A stretch of 64,000 bases of DNA from Pseudomonas sp. 7SR1 (GCF_900156465.1 NZ_LT707064.1:1586001-1650000); one strand, 5' to 3'. Positions 36,430 to 45,697 are shown, counted from the first letter of the stretch. Notes: generated by a model not told the origin, from the letters alone. A program made the numbers and translations.

Positions 36430-37617
36430 ATGCTCGCGCAACTTCCACCGGCCTTACAGAATCTGCACCTGCCGCTTCGGCTACGGCTCTGGGACGGCCA
36501 TGAATTCTCGCTGGGTGCTGACCCCAGCGTCACGATCGTGGTCAAGGACCCACAGATGGTCGCGCAATTCACCCATCCCAGCCTGGATGCCCTGGGCGCG
36601 GCGTTCGTAGAAGGCAAGCTCGAGCTTGAAGGCTCGATCAACGAAGTGATCCGGGTCTGCGACGAATTGAGCCAGGCCCTGGTGGACGAAGAGGGCGACA
36701 ACCCTCCGGTGCGCTCGGTCCACGACAAGGAAACCGACGCCAAGGCCATTTCCTATCATTACGACCTGTCCAACGCCTTCTATCAGCTATGGCTCGATAG
36801 CGACATGGTCTATTCCTGCGCCTATTTCGAGACGGGCAGCGAAACCCTCGAACAAGCCCAGCAAGCCAAGTTCCGACATCTGTGTCGCAAGCTGCGGCTG
36901 CAGCCGGGTGATTACCTGTTGGATGTAGGGTGTGGATGGGGCGGCCTGGCCCGTTTTGCGGCACGGGAGTTCGGCGCCAAGGTGTTCGGTATTACCTTGA
37001 GCAGGGCGCAACTGGCACTGGCCCGTGAGCGGGTCAAGGCCGAAGGCCTGGAAGACCAGGTCGAACTGCAACTGCTCGATTACCGCGACCTTCCCCAGGA
37101 CGGTCGCTTCGATAAGGTGGTCAGCGTCGGGATGTTCGAACACGTCGGCCATGCGAACCTGGAGCAATACTGCAAGACGTTGTTCGGCGCTGTGCGTGAG
37201 GGTGGCCTGGTGATGAATCATGGCATCACGGCCAAGCACACCGACGGGCGTCCGGTCGGTCGCGGCGCGGGTGAGTTCATCGAGAAGTACGTCTTCCCCA
37301 ACGGCGAGTTGCCGCATCTGGCGATGATTTCCGCTCACATCAGCGAAGCGGGCCTGGAGATCGTTGACGTGGAGGGCCTGCGCCTGCATTACGCGCGTAC
37401 GCTGGATCACTGGAGCGAACGGCTGGAAGACAACCTGGAAGCAGCGTCGAAGGAAGTCTCTGAGCAGGCCCTGCGCATCTGGCGTCTGTACCTGGCCGGC
37501 TGCGCCTATGCGTTTGCCAAGGGTTGGATCAACCTGCATCAGATCCTGGCGGTGAAGGCCCATGCTGACGGCAGTCATGACCTGCCTTGGACCCGAGACG
37601 ACATCTACCACCCCTGA
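36430..37617 (+). CDS. cfa: Cyclopropane-fatty-acyl-phospholipid synthase family protein
   Basis: The 395-residue enzyme has the SAM-binding motif LLDVGCGWGGLARFAAREFG and VVSVGMFEHVGH, both characteristic of CFA synthases. HYDLSNAFYQLWLDSDMVYSC-like sequence upstream forms the active-site region including the Tyr and Cys that contact bicarbonate and lipid. It transfers a methylene group from SAM to cis double bonds of membrane phospholipids, usually in stationary phase or acid stress. The next gene on the other strand encodes cardiolipin synthase, making a membrane-lipid pair. Confidence 0.88.
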   Translation: MLAQLPPALQNLHLPLRLRLWDGHEFSLGADPSVTIVVKDPQMVAQFTHPSLDALGAAFVEGKLELEGSINEVIRVCDELSQALVDEEGDNPPVRSVHDKETDAKAISYHYDLSNAFYQLWLDSDMVYSCAYFETGSETLEQAQQAKFRHLCRKLRLQPGDYLLDVGCGWGGLARFAAREFGAKVFGITLSRAQLALARERVKAEGLEDQVELQLLDYRDLPQDGRFDKVVSVGMFEHVGHANLEQYCKTLFGAVREGGLVMNHGITAKHTDGRPVGRGAGEFIEKYVFPNGELPHLAMISAHISEAGLEIVDVEGLRLHYARTLDHWSERLEDNLEAASKEVSEQALRIWRLYLAGCAYAFAKGWINLHQILAVKAHADGSHDLPWTRDDIYHP

Positions 37618-37628
37618 TCGGGCCATTA

Positions 37629-37698
37629 CGAAAAGCCTTGATACTCGTTCATGCAGCGTTGAAACCGCCTCGCCTGACCTTCGTCTCAAGCTTTTTCG
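37629..37698. repeat. Inverted repeat between convergent cfa and cls genes
   Basis: CGAAAAG and CTTGA (37629-37641, one bulged base) are complementary to TCAAG and CTTTTTCG (37686-37698). The long loop makes it a weak candidate for a bidirectional terminator. Confidence 0.35.
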
Positions 37699-37706
37699 TA
37701 CGGAGC

Positions 37707-39146
37707 CTAAAGTATCGGGGAAATGAGCCGGGCGACCCGCATGCCGATCTTTTGCAGACGGTGGGTCTCCCGGCTTTCCTGTTTGGCGATTTCGTGGGCC
37801 TGGGCGAAATCTGCCTCCAGCATCTGCTCGACCTCTGTGGCGAAGGGGGTATCCACCGTCAGGAGCATCACTTCAAAATTCAACCGGAACGAGCGGTTGT
37901 CCAGGTTCGCGCTGCCGATGGCGCTGATTTCCCGATCGATCAACACCACTTTCTGATGCAGGAAACCCGGCTCGTAGCGGAACACCCGTACCCCGGCGCG
38001 GACGGCTTCGAAGGCGTAGAGGCTGGAGGCGGCGTAGACGATCCTGTGGTCCGGCCTGGAGGGCAACAGAATGCGCACATCCACCCCCCGCAACACCGCC
38101 AGGCGTAGCGCGGCGAATACCGCCTCGTCAGGAATGAAATACGGCGTCGTGATCCATACCCGTTCGCTTGCCGCATGGATCGCTTCGACGAAAAACAGCG
38201 AGCACGTCTCGAAGGCATCCGCCGGCCCACTGGCCAATAACTGGCACAGCACGCCGTCCTCCGGATAGGTGTCAGGCAGGATCAGGGGCGGCAATGAGCG
38301 GGCAACCCAGAACCAGTCCTCGGCAAATGATTCTTGCATGCTTGCAACCACTGGGCCGCTCACCTGGACATGGGTATCGCGCCACGGCGCCAGGGGCGGC
38401 ATCTCCCCTAGATATTCATCGCCCACGTTATGGCCGCCGACGAAGCCGAGGACCCCGTCCACGGCGACGATCTTGCGGTGATTACGAAAGTTCACCTGGA
38501 ACCGGTTTAGCCAGCCACTGCGGGTCGCGAAGGCTTTGACCTGAACGCCTCCGTCGCGCAGGGCCTGGACATAACGGTGGGGCAGGGAGTGACTGCCGAT
38601 ACGGTCATACAGCAGATAAACCGCTACACCTTCGGCAGCTTTCTTCAACAGCAACGCCTGCAGACGTTGACCGAGGCGATCGTCATGGACGATGAAGAAC
38701 TGAATCAGGACGGCTTCCCTGGCGTTATCGATGGCTTGGAAGATGGCCTCGAAAGTGGCCTGTCCGTCGATGAGCAAGCGTACCTGGTTGTTCGCCAGGC
38801 AGGGCGTGCGCCCCAGTTTCGGCATGGCGCGCAGCGAGGCGTACGCCTGGGAAGCGCGTGCGGCCAGCGCCTCTTCCACCCAGGGGCGCCAGTTCAGCTC
38901 GGAGACGGCCTTGCGCATTTCATCGTTGGCCTGCCGGCGTGCCTGGATGTAGCCGTCGAAGGTACTGCGGCCGAAGACCAGATAGGGAATCAGCGTCAGG
39001 TATGGGATGAACACCAGTGACAGGGCCCATGCGATCGAGCCTTGGGCCGTTCGCACCGTCAGTACCGCATGAACCGCGGCGATGGAACCCAGGGTATGAA
39101 GCAGCGCGATGAGGTAACCGAAAACATGCGGGCCGAAATAGTCCAT
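37707..39146 (-). CDS. cls: Cardiolipin synthase
   Basis: The 479-residue phospholipase-D-family enzyme begins [20 protein letters not shown] with two N-terminal membrane segments. HKD motif 1 is [19 protein letters not shown] and motif 2 is [20 protein letters not shown], both intact. It condenses two phosphatidylglycerol molecules (or PG with another donor) to cardiolipin at the inner membrane. Length and domain order fit ClsA-type enzymes. It is convergent with cfa. Confidence 0.93.
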   Translation of the reverse strand: MDYFGPHVFGYLIALLHTLGSIAAVHAVLTVRTAQGSIAWALSLVFIPYLTLIPYLVFGRSTFDGYIQARRQANDEMRKAVSELNWRPWVEEALAARASQAYASLRAMPKLGRTPCLANNQVRLLIDGQATFEAIFQAIDNAREAVLIQFFIVHDDRLGQRLQALLLKKAAEGVAVYLLYDRIGSHSLPHRYVQALRDGGVQVKAFATRSGWLNRFQVNFRNHRKIVAVDGVLGFVGGHNVGDEYLGEMPPLAPWRDTHVQVSGPVVASMQESFAEDWFWVARSLPPLILPDTYPEDGVLCQLLASGPADAFETCSLFFVEAIHAASERVWITTPYFIPDEAVFAALRLAVLRGVDVRILLPSRPDHRIVYAASSLYAFEAVRAGVRVFRYEPGFLHQKVVLIDREISAIGSANLDNRSFRLNFEVMLLTVDTPFATEVEQMLEADFAQAHEIAKQESRETHRLQKIGMRVARLISPIL

Positions 39147-39287
39147 GGAGTCGTCTTGCTCCTGAATTCCAATTGCTTAACAGACCATGTTCCAGGACGA
39201 ATGTCGCTAATTAATTCACCTGTGCCAAGCCTGAACCGAAGCCCATGGACGACGTCTAACGGCCACCTGTCCTCTGGAGTTCTTGCA

Positions 39288-39809
39288 ATGAATGTTCGTC
39301 TGCTGGGTTTGGCCTTGGCGGTTGGCTTATCTGTTCCTATGGCCGCTCAGGCGCAGATGCTTCAGCCAGGCTTGTGGGAATTGACCACTAGCAACATGAA
39401 AGTCGATAACCAGAACCTGCCGGACCTGCAGCTGATCCTGGGCCAGTTGCAGAACCAGATGACCCCGGAACAACGGGCCATGCTGGAGAAGCAAGGCATC
39501 ACCATGGGCGGGAAAGGGATCCGGGTGTGCCTGACGCCCGAGCAGGTCCAGACCAATGACATCCCCTTGCAGGACCCGCAATCGGGATGCAAGCAGCAGA
39601 TCACCGAGCGCACCGGTAACCAGTGGAAGTTTCGCTTCAGCTGCCCGAAAGCCCAGGGGAGTGGGATCGCGACATTCCAGAGCGATCGTGAATTCACCAC
39701 CAAGGTCAACGGTACGTTCAATGCCACCGGCATCCAGCAGAACGGCAGCCTGGATACCCGTGCGGTCTGGCTGGGACAGGATTGCGGAACGGTCAAGCCG
39801 AGGGCTTGA
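39288..39809 (+). CDS. DUF3617 domain exported protein
   Basis: This 173-residue protein starts MNVRLLGLALAVGLSVPMAA, a signal peptide cleaved after AQA, with CTGGAG as ribosome site. The body has LQPGLWELTTSNMKV, the DUF3617 hallmark, and conserved Cys in RVCLTPEQ, SGCKQQ, FSCPKAQ and GQDCG that could form two disulfides. It is probably periplasmic. The function of this family is unknown. A longer frame upstream to 39042 lies antisense within cls and is unlikely. Confidence 0.83.
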   Translation: MNVRLLGLALAVGLSVPMAAQAQMLQPGLWELTTSNMKVDNQNLPDLQLILGQLQNQMTPEQRAMLEKQGITMGGKGIRVCLTPEQVQTNDIPLQDPQSGCKQQITERTGNQWKFRFSCPKAQGSGIATFQSDREFTTKVNGTFNATGIQQNGSLDTRAVWLGQDCGTVKPRA

Positions 39810-39822
39810 CCGACCGCTTGAG

Positions 39823-40698
39823 TCAAGGCCGACTCAACGCGTCGTACAAAGTGTTGAGGTTGTATTCGAACAGGCCGATAAAGGTGCTGGCCGATCCACT
39901 GGCAGCCAGGGCATCGGAATACAGCGTGCCACCGATATGCGCGCCACTTTCGTCGGCGATCTGTTTGAGCAGGCGCGCATCCTTGATGTTCTCCATGAAT
40001 ACGGCCTTGACCTTCGCCTGGCGGATCTGGGTAATCAGCGCTGCGACTTCAGCGGCCGATGGTTCCCGTTCGGTGGACAGGCCCTGGGGCGCCATGAACT
40101 CGATGCCGTAGGCCTGTCCCAGGTAACCGAAGGCATCATGGGACGTCACGATCTTGCGATTGCCGGGTGGCAGTGAACCGAACCGGGTCCTGGCTTCAGC
40201 GAGTAGCGCATAGATCTTGTTCAGATACGCTTCGCTGTTGCGCACGTAGTCGGCTTTGTTGGCCGGATCCGCGGCTTCCAGCGCCTTGCTGATGTTGCGT
40301 ACATACAACTGCGCATTCGCCAGGTTGTGCCAGGCGTGCGGGTCGGGGACTGTCTCGCCGTCTTCGTCCAATGAACGGGGAATCACTCCGCGGCTGGCGC
40401 TGATCACCGGCGCAGCGGTTTCGGTACTGGCCACCAGGCGATCCAGCCACGGCTCGAAGCCCAGGCCATTCTTGATGATCAATTTTGCACTGAGCAGCGC
40501 CTTGGCATCGTCGGGTGTGGGTTCGTAGGTGTGGGCATCGGCGTCGGGCCCCACCATGTTGGTGATCTGGACATGCTCGCCACCGACCTGTCGGGTCATA
40601 TCGGCAAGGATGCTGAAACTGGTGACTACCTGGAGCCTTTCGGCGGCGGACAAGGACATGGATAACAGCAGGCTGAACAGTACGAGCAGGGCGCGCAT
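39823..40698 (-). CDS. Metal ABC transporter substrate-binding protein (zinc, ZnuA-like)
   Basis: The 291-residue periplasmic protein has a signal peptide (MRALLVLFSLLLSMSLSAAE). Cluster A-I metal-binding motifs are visible: VGPDADAHTYEPTPDD (first His), DPHAWHNLANAQLY (second His), SHDAFGYL and the late LYSDAL Asp. It lacks the His-rich loop of classical ZnuA. It is the last gene of the folE2-ATPase-permease-SBP operon, which carries a Zur-type box, so zinc is the most likely ligand; manganese is the alternative. The ATG at 40698 gives the signal peptide. Confidence 0.87.
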   Translation of the reverse strand: MRALLVLFSLLLSMSLSAAERLQVVTSFSILADMTRQVGGEHVQITNMVGPDADAHTYEPTPDDAKALLSAKLIIKNGLGFEPWLDRLVASTETAAPVISASRGVIPRSLDEDGETVPDPHAWHNLANAQLYVRNISKALEAADPANKADYVRNSEAYLNKIYALLAEARTRFGSLPPGNRKIVTSHDAFGYLGQAYGIEFMAPQGLSTEREPSAAEVAALITQIRQAKVKAVFMENIKDARLLKQIADESGAHIGGTLYSDALAASGSASTFIGLFEYNLNTLYDALSRP

Positions 40699-40708
40699 CG
40701 GAAACACC

Positions 40709-41575
40709 TCATGGGGATGTGAGCAAAGGCGGGCGGCGCAGCAAACCATGTACCGGACCGAACACCACGGACAACAGATACAACCCGCCCGCCACCAGTA
40801 CGATGGCTGGCCCGCTGGGCAGCGAGAAGTAAAACGACAGCAACAGGCCGAACCCTACCGAGAGACAGCCGAGCATTGCCGCAATGAGCATCAGCGTCGG
40901 CAGGCGACGGCTCCAGAAACGCGACGCGGCCGCCGGCAGCATCATCAAGCCTACGACCATGAGTGCGCCGATCGCCTGGAAACCGATCACCAGATTCAGG
41001 ACCACCAGAGTCAGGAACACGCCATGGGCCAACGGTCCGAGCCGGCTGACGGTTTGCAGGAACAGCGGATCCAGGGTGTCGAGCAACAGGGGGCGGTAGA
41101 TCAGCGCCATGGCCATCAGGCTGATACCCGACACCCAGAGCATGCCGGTGAGTGTCGGTTCGTCCACCGCCAGGGCCGAACCGAACAACAGGTGCAGCAG
41201 GTCCAGACGTTTGCCCGCCACCCCCAATATCAGCACACCGGCCGCCAGTGAAATGGGATAGATCGCTGCGAGACTCGCATCTTCTCGCAGCCCGGTGCGG
41301 CGGGTGATCCAGGCAGCCAGTCCGGCCATGCCCAGGCCCGCGCCGAGTCCCCCCACTGTCAGGGCGGGCAGGCTCAGGCCGGCGAACCAGAACCCCAGCG
41401 CGGCGCCGGGCAGGATGCCGTGCGCCACCGCGTCGCCGATCAGGCTCATGCGGCGCAGGATCAGGAACACACCCAAGGGCGCCGTGCTGCATGCCAAGAC
41501 CAGGCCGCCAAGCAAGGCCCGTCTCATGAACACAAACTCCTGGAAAGGCTGCCAGAAGTGGATGGCCGCAAGCAT
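40709..41575 (-). CDS. Metal ABC transporter permease (ZnuB-like)
   Basis: The 288-residue membrane protein has eight to nine hydrophobic segments and the family signature LRRMSLIGDAVAHGILPGAAL. The ATG at 41575 overlaps the TGA of the ATPase gene. It ends 10 bp before the substrate-binding-protein start. It forms the inner-membrane channel of the zinc-starvation importer encoded here. Its position and the Zur box at the operon head support zinc rather than manganese. Confidence 0.87.
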   Translation of the reverse strand: MLAAIHFWQPFQEFVFMRRALLGGLVLACSTAPLGVFLILRRMSLIGDAVAHGILPGAALGFWFAGLSLPALTVGGLGAGLGMAGLAAWITRRTGLREDASLAAIYPISLAAGVLILGVAGKRLDLLHLLFGSALAVDEPTLTGMLWVSGISLMAMALIYRPLLLDTLDPLFLQTVSRLGPLAHGVFLTLVVLNLVIGFQAIGALMVVGLMMLPAAASRFWSRRLPTLMLIAAMLGCLSVGFGLLLSFYFSLPSGPAIVLVAGGLYLLSVVFGPVHGLLRRPPLLTSP

Positions 41576-42243
41576 CAGGCCACCCTTGTGCAAGGTTGCT
41601 GCGCGATCAATTCATGGCTGCGTCCCAAGGTGCAGCCGGAGTGCTTGATCAACAACGTATGGGGAATATGCTCGCGCACCGCAGCCAGGTCGTGGCAAAC
41701 CACTACGAGCGTGCGCCCCTCGGCGTGCCAGCCATGGATGTGTTTCCACAGCAACGCCTGGCCTTGTTCATCGAGGGCGGCGTGGGGCTCGTCGAGCAAC
41801 AGAAGTGGCGCTTCGGTCAGGCTCAGGCGAGCGAGCAGGGCCCGTTGCAGTTCGCCTCCCGACAGCGCCATCAGCGGGCGATGTTCCAGGCCACGCAACG
41901 CCCAATCTTCCAGAACGGTGTTGAGCCGCTGGCTGCGCAAGGCTGGCGAATCCCTACGACCCCATGCGCCAGCGACCACCAGCTCCTGAAGGCTGATGGG
42001 GAACTGACGATCCAGATGTTGTTGCTGCGGCAAAAACGACACGCCACCGCGGTGCCGGACTTTCAGCGTGATCTTGCCGGACAGGGGCTTTTGCAATCCT
42101 GCCATCACTTTCAGCAGGCTGCTTTTGCCAGAACCATTGGCGCCGACAATGGCCGTCAGGCTGCCGGCGGGCCGTTCCAGATACAGCGCGGGCGTTAGCG
42201 GTCGTCCTGGAGGCCCCCAACGCAAAGCCTGGCAGTCGATCAT
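41575..42243 (-). CDS. Metal ABC transporter ATP-binding protein (ZnuC-like)
   Basis: The 222-residue ATPase starts MIDCQALRWGPPGRPLTPAL at the ATG overlapping the folE2 TGA. It carries Walker A VGANGSGKSSLLKVM, the Q-loop PQQQHLDRQF, signature LSGGELQRALLARL and Walker B LLLLDEPHAALD. It energises import by the permease at 40709 and the binding protein at 39823. An ATG six codons upstream is an alternative start. Confidence 0.88.
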   Translation of the reverse strand: MIDCQALRWGPPGRPLTPALYLERPAGSLTAIVGANGSGKSSLLKVMAGLQKPLSGKITLKVRHRGGVSFLPQQQHLDRQFPISLQELVVAGAWGRRDSPALRSQRLNTVLEDWALRGLEHRPLMALSGGELQRALLARLSLTEAPLLLLDEPHAALDEQGQALLWKHIHGWHAEGRTLVVVCHDLAAVREHIPHTLLIKHSGCTLGRSHELIAQQPCTRVA

Positions 42244-43136
42244 GACCGCTCCCGGTTCCAACGACTTTCGGCAACTGCATCATGGGCGTGAAGGCTTTCG
42301 GCATGAACCACACGGACATCGAATGCGACAACGTCTTTTGAACGGCGCAAGGCCAGACTGAGTCGTCGAGCGGCATCCTCGCAGAACATCAGGTTCTGGC
42401 CGTTGGCGAGGGCGAATGCCTGTTCGTCGGCGCGCTTGACTGCGGTTTGCACGGCGGTGCCCAGTGCCGCTTCGGCTTCGTTGATCAGAAATTGCAACGG
42501 CAACTCAATCACGGTCGTAGCCAAGCGTATACCCAGGGTCGCTGTGCTGCGCTGGCTATGAGGGGTGGCGACGATGCCTTTGGAGGATCCTAGCCAGGCC
42601 AGAATTTCTGCATGCTCAAGGGCCTTATTGGCAAAGTCGTTCACAAACTGTTGCTGAATCAGCTGACGAGCGAGGGCCGCCGAACAAGGGCACGTAGATG
42701 AATAGGGAATCTCGATGTTCAGTTCCACGTGGAACATTGCATGTTTCTGATGAGCCTTGATGCTTATCGGATAGCGTTTCCAGCCGCCAAGGGGACTGAC
42801 CAGCGCCGGGCGTTTGAGTAGCAATTCGGTATGGACGGTCAGGGACGCAGAGCTCGAGAGGCCTTCATGGCTGGCGAGGAATTGCTGCAGGACTCGCTCC
42901 AGCAAGGAAGGCGACAGGGGCTCGCTCTCGAGCATTTCCAAGGCAAGATACAGCCGGGACATGTGAATACCCCGGGCATCAGCGTCATCCAGGCTGACTC
43001 CAGCGTCTGCCTTTGCACTCAGGCGCTGGCCTTCGATCAATACCGGTATCGCGACGCCGTGCATGCCCACCCAATCGAGAGGACCGGCTTGGCGTGAGGC
43101 CTGCGCAGCGACGTCTGGCAGCGTTAACGCGTTCAT
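42240..43136 (-). CDS. folE2: GTP cyclohydrolase FolE2 (zinc-independent)
   Basis: This 298-residue enzyme makes dihydroneopterin triphosphate from GTP for folate synthesis and replaces zinc-dependent FolE when zinc is scarce. The hallmark STCPCSAALARQ carries the catalytic Cys, and the tunnelling-fold halves are visible as SLTVHTELLLKRPALVSPLG and GQNLMFCEDAARRL. It heads the operon with the three metal-ABC genes, overlapping the ATPase by four bases. A Zur-type box lies about 30-50 bases before the ATG. The coding sequence also contains a parS-type site at 42721-42736. Confidence 0.93.
   Translation of the reverse strand: MNALTLPDVAAQASRQAGPLDWVGMHGVAIPVLIEGQRLSAKADAGVSLDDADARGIHMSRLYLALEMLESEPLSPSLLERVLQQFLASHEGLSSSASLTVHTELLLKRPALVSPLGGWKRYPISIKAHQKHAMFHVELNIEIPYSSTCPCSAALARQLIQQQFVNDFANKALEHAEILAWLGSSKGIVATPHSQRSTATLGIRLATTVIELPLQFLINEAEAALGTAVQTAVKRADEQAFALANGQNLMFCEDAARRLSLALRRSKDVVAFDVRVVHAESLHAHDAVAESRWNRERS
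42721..42736. other. parS-type ParB-binding site within folE2
   Basis: AGTTCCACGTGGAACA matches 15 of 16 positions of TGTTCCACGTGGAACA and contains the complete 14-bp palindromic core. It is about 500 bp from a second site at 43227. Confidence 0.8.
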
Positions 43137-43164
43137 GGGTTAGATCCATCGTGAGGTCAGATTT

Positions 43165-43184
43165 AATGTTATAGTGTAACAATT
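43165..43184. promoter_or_regulatory. Zur-type box upstream of the folE2-ABC operon
   Basis: AATGTTATAGTGTAACAATT closely matches the gammaproteobacterial Zur consensus AATGTTATANTATAACATT. Its centre is about 40 bp before the folE2 start, consistent with repression when zinc is sufficient. Confidence 0.8.
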
Positions 43185-43226
43185 AGCCCGGCCAGATCTT
43201 TTTCATGAATAGAGTTTTAATCTGTT

Positions 43227-43242
43227 CGTTCCACGTGAAACA
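43227..43242. other. parS-type ParB-binding site
   Basis: CGTTCCACGTGAAACA matches the TGTTCCACGTGAAACA variant at 15 of 16 positions. It is intergenic, immediately beside the stop codon of the 139-residue gene. Confidence 0.8.
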
Positions 43243-43662
43243 TCAGCGGGAATCCTGACAACCGCTGACGCGTCCGCATACAAATTCTCCTGCGCTACCA
43301 CCGGAGCTGGAGAAGCGATTGATGGTCGTCCAACCGACGCGGCGGCTGTAGCCAATCCAACTTTCACCGTCGGAAGCCAGTCCTGTGAAAAAGGTCAATT
43401 GCCCATAGCGACTGTTGGTCTGCGCCCAGTAGCGGCGCCTTTCTGCGTCAAACCCCCGAAGATAAATCGTATTTCCGGCAGTCATCACGCTGTAGGTATT
43501 GCCGCGCTCATCCGCACACGACAGCAAACTCGCGCTACGTGTGCAGTTTGCTAATAAAGCGCTCTGGCCCTGGGGCGATGCAGGTGATGAAAACGATAGA
43601 AAAAGCGCGCAGGGCAATAAAAATACGAAAAAAAACGCATGGAGATTTCCGATGATGGACAT
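43243..43662 (-). CDS. Small exported protein, putative Zur-regulated
   Basis: The 139-residue protein starts MSIIGNLHAFFFVFLLPCAL, a probable signal peptide or membrane anchor ending near SSPASPQ. The mature part has four Cys (NCTRSASLLSCADERG and VCGRVSGCQD) and repeated Tyr/Trp-Gly patterns such as YWAQTNSRYGQLTFFTG. I do not recognise a family. The ATG at 43662 is chosen because it gives the signal peptide and lies 23 bases from a near-perfect Zur-type box. It is divergent from the zigA gene and may share that box. Confidence 0.65.
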   Translation of the reverse strand: MSIIGNLHAFFFVFLLPCALFLSFSSPASPQGQSALLANCTRSASLLSCADERGNTYSVMTAGNTIYLRGFDAERRRYWAQTNSRYGQLTFFTGLASDGESWIGYSRRVGWTTINRFSSSGGSAGEFVCGRVSGCQDSR

Positions 43663-43679
43663 TGCAGGGTGGCGTAGAT

Positions 43680-43702
43680 TTATTGTTATAGTATAACGTA
43701 AA
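43680..43702. promoter_or_regulatory. Zur-type box in the divergent zigA promoter region
   Basis: The core GTTATAGTATAAC (43685-43697), flanked by TTATT and GTAAA, matches the Zur consensus core exactly. It lies between the small exported-protein gene (start 43662) and zigA (start 43769) and could control both. Confidence 0.85.
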
Positions 43703-43768
43703 TCACAGAACGAGTCGCAGCACGCTGATGCAGCGTCAGCAACGGCCGCCCCGATGAGGATACAACCC

Positions 43769-44977
43769 ATGCCCAATCGCCTTCCTGTTACGGTGCTGTC
43801 CGGATTTCTCGGCGCCGGCAAAAGTACTCTGCTCAACCATGTGCTGCGCAATCGCGAAAAACTGCGTGTTGCCGTGATCGTGAACGATATGAGCGAAATC
43901 AACATCGATGGCAGCGAGGTTCAGCGCGATGTCACCCTTAGCCGCGCTGAAGAAAAATTGGTGGAGATGAGCAATGGTTGTATCTGCTGCACGCTGCGCG
44001 AAGATCTGTTGGCCGAAGTCGGCCAGCTCGCCAGGGAGGGGCGCTTCGACTATCTGCTGATCGAATCCACCGGCATTTCGGAACCCTTGCCCGTGGCGGA
44101 GACCTTCACTTTTCGCGATGAAGAGGGGCGTAGCCTGGCCGATGTTGCCCGACTCGACACCATGGTGACGGTGGTCGACGGAGTGAACTTCCTGGCTGAT
44201 TACCAGGCCGCCGAGAGCCTGGCCGCCCGAGGTGAAACCCTCGGCGAAGAAGATGAGCGCTCCATCACAGACCTGCTGGTAGAACAGATCGAATTCGCCG
44301 ACGTGATCCTGATCAGCAAGATCGATCTGATCGGTCGTCAGGAACGGGAAGAACTGACCGCGATTCTCCAGCGTCTCAATACCCAGGCACGGATCCTTCC
44401 CATGGTCATGGGGCAGGTGCCGTTGGAGGAAATACTCGAGACCCGTCGTTTCGACTTCGAACGCGCAGCACAAGCACCCGGCTGGCTACAGGAATTGCGT
44501 GGCGAGCATGTGCCGGAGACCGAAGAGTATGGCATCGCCTCGGCGGCCTATCGGGCACGCCGACCGTTTCATCCCGAGCGTTTCTTCAGCCTGATCGACC
44601 GCCCATGGACCAACGGCAGGCTCCTGCGCTCCAAGGGTTTCTTCTGGCTGGCCAGTAAGCCGGAAGAGGCGGGCAGTTGGTCCCAGGCTGGAGGTTTGAT
44701 GCGTCATGGATTTGCCGGCCGTTGGTGGCGATTCGTGCCCAAGAGCCAGTGGCCACGGGACGAAGAAAGCACTGCCGCCATCCTGAAGAACTGGCTCCCG
44801 GGCACGGGAGATTGCCGCCAGGAATTGGTCTTCATTGGCCAGGACATCGATTTCGAATGTCTCACCGCAGCGCTGGACGCCTGTCTGCTTACGAACGAGG
44901 AAATGGCCCTGGGAGTCGAAGGTTGGCGCCTGCTGCCGGATCCATTCGGTGCATGGCACGACGAGGTTGCGGCGTGA
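43769..44977 (+). CDS. zigA: COG0523 GTPase, zinc metallochaperone ZigA-like
   Basis: The 402-residue G3E GTPase starts [20 protein letters not shown], with Walker [10 protein letters not shown], the metal-binding [12 protein letters not shown] (CxCC) and the base-recognition [13 protein letters not shown] at 43756-43760 supports this ATG over the one at 43754. The C-terminal CobW domain ends with FGAWHDE. Such proteins deliver zinc to essential enzymes under starvation. The Zur-type box upstream and the DUF1826 gene overlapping its end (GTGA) agree with that role. Confidence 0.9.
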   Translation: MPNRLPVTVLSGFLGAGKSTLLNHVLRNREKLRVAVIVNDMSEINIDGSEVQRDVTLSRAEEKLVEMSNGCICCTLREDLLAEVGQLAREGRFDYLLIESTGISEPLPVAETFTFRDEEGRSLADVARLDTMVTVVDGVNFLADYQAAESLAARGETLGEEDERSITDLLVEQIEFADVILISKIDLIGRQEREELTAILQRLNTQARILPMVMGQVPLEEILETRRFDFERAAQAPGWLQELRGEHVPETEEYGIASAAYRARRPFHPERFFSLIDRPWTNGRLLRSKGFFWLASKPEEAGSWSQAGGLMRHGFAGRWWRFVPKSQWPRDEESTAAILKNWLPGTGDCRQELVFIGQDIDFECLTAALDACLLTNEEMALGVEGWRLLPDPFGAWHDEVAA

Positions 44978-45624
44978 TCTTGGCGGCCGGCCTGAAACGC
45001 GGACAGATCCGCCAGGTCCAGGGCGATACCCCTCGGGCCCTGACGCAGATTCTGGACGATGGCGTCAATCTGGCGGTGTGGCAACGCCAACTCCCGCTGC
45101 ACATCAGCGATTTTGCCGCGATGGTGCTTTCCATGGAACAGTCTCTGGCGCAGTCGTGGGTGCTCGATCTGCCAGAGGAGGACACCCAGCCGGAGCTGAA
45201 CGGTCTGGCTGCCGGTTTCAGCGATCTGCAAGGCTACGAAGGGTTCAGGGCTGATGTCGCCTGGCTGGTCGGCGCGTTTGCCTGCCTGCTGGGCGCCACG
45301 CGTGTCGGCCTGCGCCTGCGAACCCTGGACAAGGCCATGTGTCCGCGTTTCCACGTCGACCATGTGCCGGTGCGGCTCGTTACCACCTATGCCGGCCCCG
45401 GCAGCCAGTGGCTCGAGGAAGGCGCCATGGATCGCCGATGGCTCGCCCACCCTGAGGCCGAGCCCAGGGATCCACAGATGATCCAACAGCTTGGCCACGG
45501 TGACGTGGCCCTGCTCAAGGGCGAGAAATGGCTGGGCAACGAGGGATTTGGCCTGATCCATCGCTCGCCGGAACCGACCCAGGGGGAGCGCCGACTGATT
45601 CTTACGCTGGACTGGCTTGCCTAG
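44974..45624 (+). CDS. DUF1826 protein with dioxygenase-like metal triad
   Basis: This 216-residue protein begins at GTG 44974, overlapping the zigA TGA; no better start is seen. The C-terminal half has the pattern of a double-stranded beta-helix oxygenase: H127 and D129 in RFHVDHVP, the Gly-rich [11 protein letters not shown], then H196 in GLIHRSPE and R207 in RRLILTLDW eleven residues later. That is an HxD...H...R arrangement like Fe(II)/2-oxoglutarate enzymes. DUF1826 has no assigned function that I know of. Coupling to a zinc chaperone gene suggests a metal-starvation role. Confidence 0.8.
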   Translation: MILAAGLKRGQIRQVQGDTPRALTQILDDGVNLAVWQRQLPLHISDFAAMVLSMEQSLAQSWVLDLPEEDTQPELNGLAAGFSDLQGYEGFRADVAWLVGAFACLLGATRVGLRLRTLDKAMCPRFHVDHVPVRLVTTYAGPGSQWLEEGAMDRRWLAHPEAEPRDPQMIQQLGHGDVALLKGEKWLGNEGFGLIHRSPEPTQGERRLILTLDWLA

Positions 45625-45697
45625 GCTCTTGCAGCTCTGTACTCGGCCGCGCCCCGTTTCGCCTGCCTGGCCTTCCTCACGGGACTTCGCATAGCGC

